From NCBI GenBank assembly GCA_018812385.1, contig JAHJDU010000190.1:1-9288 (forward strand): a stretch of DNA of 9,288 nucleotides, read 5' to 3'. The position numbers and the translations under genes are program-made. This document shows, piece by piece, positions 5,494 to 9,288 of this stretch; within the stretch, counting starts at the first letter, position 1; every line of letters begins with the position of its first letter. The stretch is from Pseudomonadota bacterium (GTDB taxonomy: Bacteria > Desulfobacterota > Desulfobacteria > Desulfobacterales > Desulfobacteraceae). The notes under the pieces were generated by a model, which was not told where the DNA came from, did not search any database, and saw nothing but the letters and a program-made list of their open reading frames with translations.

Positions 5494-6540
5494 ATGGATT
5501 CATTAATGGTTCAGGCAAAAAAACCCCTTGTTATCCCTGTATTTATTCCCCATTCCGGGTGTCCTCATCAATGCGCCTTCTGCAATCAATCTATTATTAC
5601 AAGTCAAAAATCAAGTCTGCCGGATAAAATTGCTATTCATCATATTGTAAGTCAGTATTTACAATATAAAGGCACGCGGGAGCGGGTGGAGCTTGCTTTT
5701 TTCGGAGGTAATTTTTTGGGACTGCCTCACGATACCATTATCCAATTGCTGGATATGGTTCAGCCCTATATTAAAGAAAAAAAGATTGACGGCATACGAT
5801 TTTCCACCCGACCGGATACCATTACCCGACCGGCGCTGGAACTTGTAAGGCCCTACAATATATCTGTTGTTGAAATAGGTGTTCAGTCCATGAACGATGG
5901 GGTTCTGTTAAAATCCAAAAGGGGTCACAACAGCATGGATACAATAAATGCCATAGGCCTTTTGAAGGCATATCCATTTAAAATAGGTGTCCAGGTCATG
6001 GTTGGATTGCCTGGTGATACAAAAGCCTCTTTGTTTGAAAGCACAAAAAAGGTGGCACACCTTGCCCCGGATTTTGCAAGAATTTATCCTTTAATGGTAT
6101 TAAAGGGCAGCCTGATGGAACACTGGTATTGCCAGGGTAGATATACGCCTTTGAGTCTTGAAAAAACTATTGGGCTGGTGAAAGAAATGGTTGGCATATT
6201 TAAGGCGGCTGATGTCAAAGTGATTCGCATGGGGCTTCAGGCTTCCGACATGATGGAAGATGAATCAATGGTGCTTGCAGGCCCCTGGCATCCAGCCTTT
6301 GGCCATCTGGTTTTTTCTGAGATTTTATATGATCTTGCCTGTAATAAGATAGATCAATACCAGGGGGGGGTAAAATTCAGAAAACTTTTTTTAAGGGTTC
6401 ATCCAAAATCAGAATCACAATTGAGGGGCAATAAGAATATTAATTTAACAAGGCTTAACCAACGGTATTCAGAACTTGATTTTTTAATCCGAGCGGATGA
6501 AATGATCCCGCTAAACCAGGTAGAGGTAGGGGAAAAGTGA
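5494..6540 (+). CDS. Elp3-like radical SAM protein (COG1243 type, no acetyltransferase domain)
   Basis: This 348-residue protein carries the radical SAM cluster motif C23-x3-C27-x2-C30 (GCPHQCAFCNQ), binding a [4Fe-4S] cluster that cleaves S-adenosylmethionine. Supporting motifs are FFGGNFLG (69-76, the glycine-rich SAM-contacting strand), FSTRPD (103-108), VEIGVQSM (126-133) and MVGLPGDT (169-176). C-terminal segments IRMGLQASD (244-252) and GPWHPAFGHLVFSE (263-276) are typical of the Elp3-like family. The GNAT acetyltransferase domain of true Elp3 is absent, so tRNA wobble-uridine carboxymethylation cannot be assumed; the substrate is unknown. The gene begins 11 bases after the RNase III stop and has no clear ribosome-binding site, so translation is probably coupled. 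From memory, related genes sit next to rnc (before smc) in Clostridia, suggesting an RNA-linked function. An eight-G tract lies within codons 291-293. The second ATG (5506) is an alternative start. Confidence 0.85.
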   Translation: MDSLMVQAKKPLVIPVFIPHSGCPHQCAFCNQSIITSQKSSLPDKIAIHHIVSQYLQYKGTRERVELAFFGGNFLGLPHDTIIQLLDMVQPYIKEKKIDGIRFSTRPDTITRPALELVRPYNISVVEIGVQSMNDGVLLKSKRGHNSMDTINAIGLLKAYPFKIGVQVMVGLPGDTKASLFESTKKVAHLAPDFARIYPLMVLKGSLMEHWYCQGRYTPLSLEKTIGLVKEMVGIFKAADVKVIRMGLQASDMMEDESMVLAGPWHPAFGHLVFSEILYDLACNKIDQYQGGVKFRKLFLRVHPKSESQLRGNKNINLTRLNQRYSELDFLIRADEMIPLNQVEVGEK

Positions 6541-6556
6541 AATTTTCTATCCCCTA
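6527..6556. other. Hairpin between convergent genes, possible weak bidirectional terminator
   Basis: TAGGGG (6527-6532) pairs with CCCCTA (6551-6556) and AAAA (6533-6536) with TTTT (6543-6546), closing a GTGAAA loop with a four-base bulge on the right. It spans the 13-base gap and overlaps both stop codons. Neither strand shows a T tract after the stem, so classical intrinsic termination is doubtful. Confidence 0.35.
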
Positions 6557-8959
6557 AATCCCTTCTTTAAAAAGGTCTTCAGAGGCAGAAGCTGTATTTG
6601 GTTTTGGGGTATGTTCCGTCGGCAGGGTGCCTTCCTTGAAGCATTCAAATATTGTTTTTTCAGATTCTTCTATGGGAAGCAGCCCGGTTTTGGCATCAAT
6701 CTTGGCAAAAATAATGCCTTCAGGAACATTAAAGGTTCTGACTGGTTTTCCCTCCAGCGCATTTTTCATAAATTCAAGCCAGATGGGGCTGGCAGCTCTT
6801 GAGCCGGTTTCTCCTTTTCCAAGAGGGGCTTCCTGGTCAAGTCCAACCCAGACTCCTGTGGTGTATCTCGGTGTATACCCAATGAACCAGGCATCAAACA
6901 GGTTATTGGTTGTTCCGGTTTTACCTGCCACAGGGCGTTTAAGGGCTTTAACTCGCTGGCCGGTCCCCGATTTTACAACGTCTTCCATTATATTGGTCAT
7001 AATATAAGCAGTGGTCATATCAATGACCTTTTTCCGGATCAGTTTGGATGTTTCCAAAAGGTTGCCGTCACGGTCAAAAATTTTTGTGATAAATACAGGC
7101 TCAATCAGGTAGCCCAGGTTTGAAAAAACAGAATAGGCATTGACAAGTTCAAGCAGAGACATTCCAGATGATCCCAAAGCAGTGGATAAATCCCGGCTGA
7201 TATCCGAGGTAATGCCAAGTTTTCGGGAATAATCAATAATATAGTCTATCCCCAGATCCTGAAGGATTTTAATTGTGACGATATTTCGCGATTTTACAAG
7301 GGCTTGCCTGAACAGGGTCGGGCCAAAGAATTTTTCTTTATAATTACTGGGTTTCCAGATGAAATCACGTTTTGTGTCTTCGTAGACAACCGGGGAATCC
7401 ATGATCACGCTGGCAGCAGTATATCCCTTATCAAGGGCAGCGGCATAAATAATAGGTTTGAAGGCGCTTCCCGGCTGGCGCCTGGATTGATATGCCCGGT
7501 TAAACTGGCTGTTCCTGTAATCACGTCCGCCAATCATTGTTTTTACATGACCTGTTTCCGCTTCAATACTTAATAATGCAGACTGGGCAGCAGGTTCTTG
7601 TTCCAGGGAGAACTCTATCTTATTGTCTTCAAATATTTCGTTGAGTACTTTAACCTGGATGATATCCCCGGGTTTAAACACCTGGGAAGGCTTTTTGATT
7701 TTATTTTCATAAAGGGCTATTTCATGATCAGGTTTTCGAGCCCAGGTAATGGTTTTAAGTTTGATTATGCCATGGAAATTTCCCACTCTGACCTTGGTGG
7801 TACCATTTTTATCATCAATGCTGAGCACAACCCCCTCATAAATACTCCCTATTTCCAGCGGCTTATTTCCTGTTTTGCCTGAAACTTCTGCGCAAAAACT
7901 TTCGATTTGAAGGTCTGGGATGTTTTTTAACGGTCCTCGGTAGCCAGTTCGCTGGTCAAGCTCAGCCAAGCCTTTGTTTACTGCATTTCTCCCGATTTTC
8001 TGGAGTTCAATATTGACGGCTGTATGGATTTGAAGCCCCTGATTGTATAGAGCATCTTTGCCGTAATGTTTTTCTACATATCGCCTGACATGCTCTGTAT
8101 AACAGGGAACTCTTTCAATGAACCAGTTTTTTCTAGGTTTTATATCCAGTTTGAGATCAATGGCTTCTGTGGCCTCAAGGTTTGTGATAATTCCGTCTTC
8201 CTTCATCCGGTTCAAGACATAAATCTGACGCTGTTTTGCACGGTCTGGAAACTTGAAGGGGGAATATCTGCTGGGTGCCTGGGGCAGGCCTGCAAGCATT
8301 GAACATTCTGCCAGGTTAAGATCTTTTGTATGTTTCCCAAAATAATTCTCAGATGCCGATTCCACGCCATGCGCACCGTGGCCCAGGTATATCTGGTTCA
8401 AATAAAGAAAAAGAATTTCATCTTTTGTGAATTTTTTTTCAATCCGATATGCAAGAATTGCTTCTTTAAGTTTTCTTTTGTAGGTACGTTCCGGGGTCAG
8501 TAAAAAGGATTTGGTGACCTGCTGGGTGATGGTGGATCCTCCCTGAACAATGGTGCCGGCTTTGAAATTTTTTAAGGAGGCCCTTATTATGGAAAGGATA
8601 TCAATGCCGGCGTGTTCCCGGAACCTTGAATCCTCAGCTGAAACAAACGCATTGATAAGATTCTTCGGCATTTCGGAAAGATGTATTACAATCCTTCTTT
8701 CCTCGTAAAATTCTCCGATTTTTCTTCCATCATCGGAAAAGACACTGGTAACTATGGCCGGGCGATAATCCTTTAAGGTGTTTATCTTTGGCAGATCCTG
8801 ACTAATGTAATAGTAAAGCCCTGCAAGTCCTGCACAGCCCAAAAGAATTAAAAGGAGAAATAGCATAAAAAACCATTTGAAAAGAAAACGAAAAATGTTT
8901 TTTTCTTTTTTTTTCCCTCTTTGTTTCAATACGTCGGATTTGCTTTTTCTTTTTGCCAT
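6554..8959 (-). CDS. Class A penicillin-binding protein 1A (peptidoglycan glycosyltransferase/transpeptidase)
   Basis: This 801-residue bifunctional enzyme polymerises lipid II into glycan strands and cross-links the stem peptides in the periplasm. A lysine-rich cytoplasmic start (1-20) precedes a single membrane anchor (about 24-52). The GT51 glycosyltransferase domain has SAEDSRFREHAGID (107-120) with catalytic E109, GGSTITQQ (140-147), KLKEAILAYRIEKKFTK (163-179) containing the second glutamate, and YLNQIYLG (186-193). A PBP1A-type OB-fold insertion follows (about 345-455). The transpeptidase domain has SAFK (nucleophile S498, K501), SRN (557-559) and KTGTT (680-684). All active-site motifs are intact and the length is normal for PBP1A. 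The ATG at 8959-8957 is preceded by a weak CAGG ribosome-binding site five bases away. The gene is transcribed alone, convergent with the radical SAM gene and divergent from the oxidoreductase; a candidate promoter lies at 9020-9048. PBP1A (mrcA/ponA type) is favoured over PBP1B by the OB insertion. Confidence 0.96.
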   Translation of the reverse strand: MAKRKSKSDVLKQRGKKKEKNIFRFLFKWFFMLFLLLILLGCAGLAGLYYYISQDLPKINTLKDYRPAIVTSVFSDDGRKIGEFYEERRIVIHLSEMPKNLINAFVSAEDSRFREHAGIDILSIIRASLKNFKAGTIVQGGSTITQQVTKSFLLTPERTYKRKLKEAILAYRIEKKFTKDEILFLYLNQIYLGHGAHGVESASENYFGKHTKDLNLAECSMLAGLPQAPSRYSPFKFPDRAKQRQIYVLNRMKEDGIITNLEATEAIDLKLDIKPRKNWFIERVPCYTEHVRRYVEKHYGKDALYNQGLQIHTAVNIELQKIGRNAVNKGLAELDQRTGYRGPLKNIPDLQIESFCAEVSGKTGNKPLEIGSIYEGVVLSIDDKNGTTKVRVGNFHGIIKLKTITWARKPDHEIALYENKIKKPSQVFKPGDIIQVKVLNEIFEDNKIEFSLEQEPAAQSALLSIEAETGHVKTMIGGRDYRNSQFNRAYQSRRQPGSAFKPIIYAAALDKGYTAASVIMDSPVVYEDTKRDFIWKPSNYKEKFFGPTLFRQALVKSRNIVTIKILQDLGIDYIIDYSRKLGITSDISRDLSTALGSSGMSLLELVNAYSVFSNLGYLIEPVFITKIFDRDGNLLETSKLIRKKVIDMTTAYIMTNIMEDVVKSGTGQRVKALKRPVAGKTGTTNNLFDAWFIGYTPRYTTGVWVGLDQEAPLGKGETGSRAASPIWLEFMKNALEGKPVRTFNVPEGIIFAKIDAKTGLLPIEESEKTIFECFKEGTLPTEHTPKPNTASASEDLFKEGI

Positions 8960-9019
8960 GGCAACCTGAATTATGATACAAAATTAATGGTTTTTCAGAT
9001 GGTTATTATCAGATTACAT

Positions 9020-9048
9020 ATTATATAGCAATACTTATGGAGCTGCGA
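9020..9048 (-). promoter_or_regulatory. Candidate promoter for the PBP1A gene
   Basis: On the minus strand a perfect TATAAT (9025-9020) lies about 60 bases upstream of the PBP1A ATG. The hexamer 17 bases further upstream, TCGCAG (9048-9043), is a poor -35 and falls inside an imperfect palindrome (9039-9073), so activation by a bound factor is conceivable. The region is AT-rich and the call rests on the -10 alone. Confidence 0.35.
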
Positions 9049-9073
9049 CAGGGTAATCCCAAGTAGCGGCTTT
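9039..9073. repeat. Imperfect palindrome in the PBP1A / oxidoreductase divergent region
   Basis: GGAGCTGC (9039-9046) pairs with GCGGCTTT (9066-9073) using G-C, A-T and G-T pairs. Inside, GGG (9051-9053) pairs with CCC (9058-9060) around TAAT, with an asymmetric internal loop of GACA and AAGTA. It overlaps the -35 position of the candidate PBP1A promoter. It could be an operator or a small structured RNA. I do not recognise it as a known riboswitch. Confidence 0.4.
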
Positions 9074-9092
9074 AAAAAATCATATTTACATG

Positions 9093-9117
9093 CATTGCCC
9101 CAGAGGGGATGTTTTGC
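9093..9117 (+). terminator. Possible short GC hairpin followed by T4
   Basis: CCCC-AGA-GGGG (9098-9108), flanked by CAT (9093-9095) and ATG (9109-9111), forms a short stem followed by TTTTGCTGT. No gene lies upstream on this strand, so a terminator would only make sense for an unannotated small RNA starting near the palindrome at 9039. The T run is short and the evidence weak. Confidence 0.25.
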
Positions 9118-9122
9118 TGTCA

Positions 9123-9151
9123 TTGCAGGCCGGAAGGGGGCATGCTATAAT
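9123..9151 (+). promoter_or_regulatory. Extended -10 promoter of the downstream oxidoreductase gene
   Basis: A perfect TATAAT (9146-9151) is preceded by TGC (9143-9145), giving an extended -10 element. TTGCAG (9123-9128) lies exactly 17 bases upstream as a partial -35. The start would fall near 9158, leaving a leader of about 24 bases that contains the AGGGA ribosome-binding site (9172-9176). This is the best-looking promoter in the window. Confidence 0.6.
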
Positions 9152-9181
9152 ATTAATTTTCTCCATAACATAGGGATATGA

Positions 9182-9288
9182 ATGATTCATACCATAACGC
9201 TTCGAATCCAGCCCGATAAACTTGATGACTTGGAATTTATCAAAACTTCGGCTGCCAAATTCCTTAAACTGGATGTTCAGGGGATTGA
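9182..9288 (+). CDS. Probable FAD-dependent dehydrogenase (COG2509-like), N-terminal fragment
   Basis: Thirty-five complete codons run from the ATG at 9182 to the window edge, beginning MIHTITLRIQPDKLDDLEF and ending with the segment AAKFLKLDVQGI. AGGGA (9172-9176) lies five bases before this ATG, and a strong promoter lies just upstream. The other nearby ATG (9178) meets a stop after 13 codons, so 9182 is the real start. A short beta strand followed by a helix and an AAKxLxLxxxxI pattern resembles the N-terminal cap of uncharacterised FAD-dependent dehydrogenases of the COG2509 type, which precedes the dinucleotide-binding glycine motif; that motif lies outside the window. The existence of a gene is well supported; the family call is tentative and from recall. 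Confidence 0.55.
   Translation, partial: MIHTITLRIQPDKLDDLEFIKTSAAKFLKLDVQGI

Noticed and set aside
6611..8302. Several plus-strand frames of 60-126 codons opposite the PBP1A gene
   Set aside because: They are shadows of a full-length PBP1A with every catalytic motif in place.
9178..9219. ATG at 9178 as start of the right-hand gene
   Set aside because: This frame stops after 13 codons, whereas the ATG at 9182 has an ideally spaced AGGGA and stays open to the edge.

Overview
The window looks like chromosomal DNA from an anaerobic, sulfate-reducing type member of the Desulfobacterota (Desulfobacterales-like). This is inferred from the AT-leaning composition, the style of the proteins and the gene order precorrin-2 dehydrogenase / CcsA-like membrane protein / glutamyl-tRNA reductase, which I recall from that group and from Geobacter. 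I could not run a search, so the assignment is an inference. I see no transposase, phage gene, tRNA, rRNA or CRISPR array.

Layout. Positions 1-414 (minus) hold the N-terminal 138 codons of an amidohydrolase-type metal-dependent hydrolase whose 3' end lies outside the window. The divergent intergenic region 415-609 holds a strong palindrome, a diverged second copy of it and a candidate promoter. A co-directional block follows at 610-6540 (plus). Its first part is a tetrapyrrole set: precorrin-2 dehydrogenase, a HemX/CcsA-like membrane protein and glutamyl-tRNA reductase (hemA). After a 139-base gap with an inverted repeat and a candidate promoter come a DksA/TraR-type zinc-finger regulator, a 520-residue protein joining a PHP (TrpH/YciV, RNase AM-like) phosphoesterase to a complete RNase III, and an Elp3-like radical SAM protein. 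Positions 6554-8959 (minus) encode a class A penicillin-binding protein (PBP1A type), convergent with the radical SAM gene. From 8960 to 9181 there is a divergent regulatory region, and from 9182 (plus) the first 35 codons of what resembles a COG2509-type FAD-dependent dehydrogenase.

How the genes fit together. The first three genes feed tetrapyrrole synthesis: HemA makes the committed precursor, the dehydrogenase diverts precorrin-2 to sirohydrochlorin, and the HemX-like protein probably modulates HemA or acts in a haem/cytochrome membrane step. The next genes share an RNA theme: DksA tunes rRNA transcription, and the PHP-RNase III protein carries two domains whose E. coli relatives both act in rRNA maturation. 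This natural fusion is the most notable item in the window.
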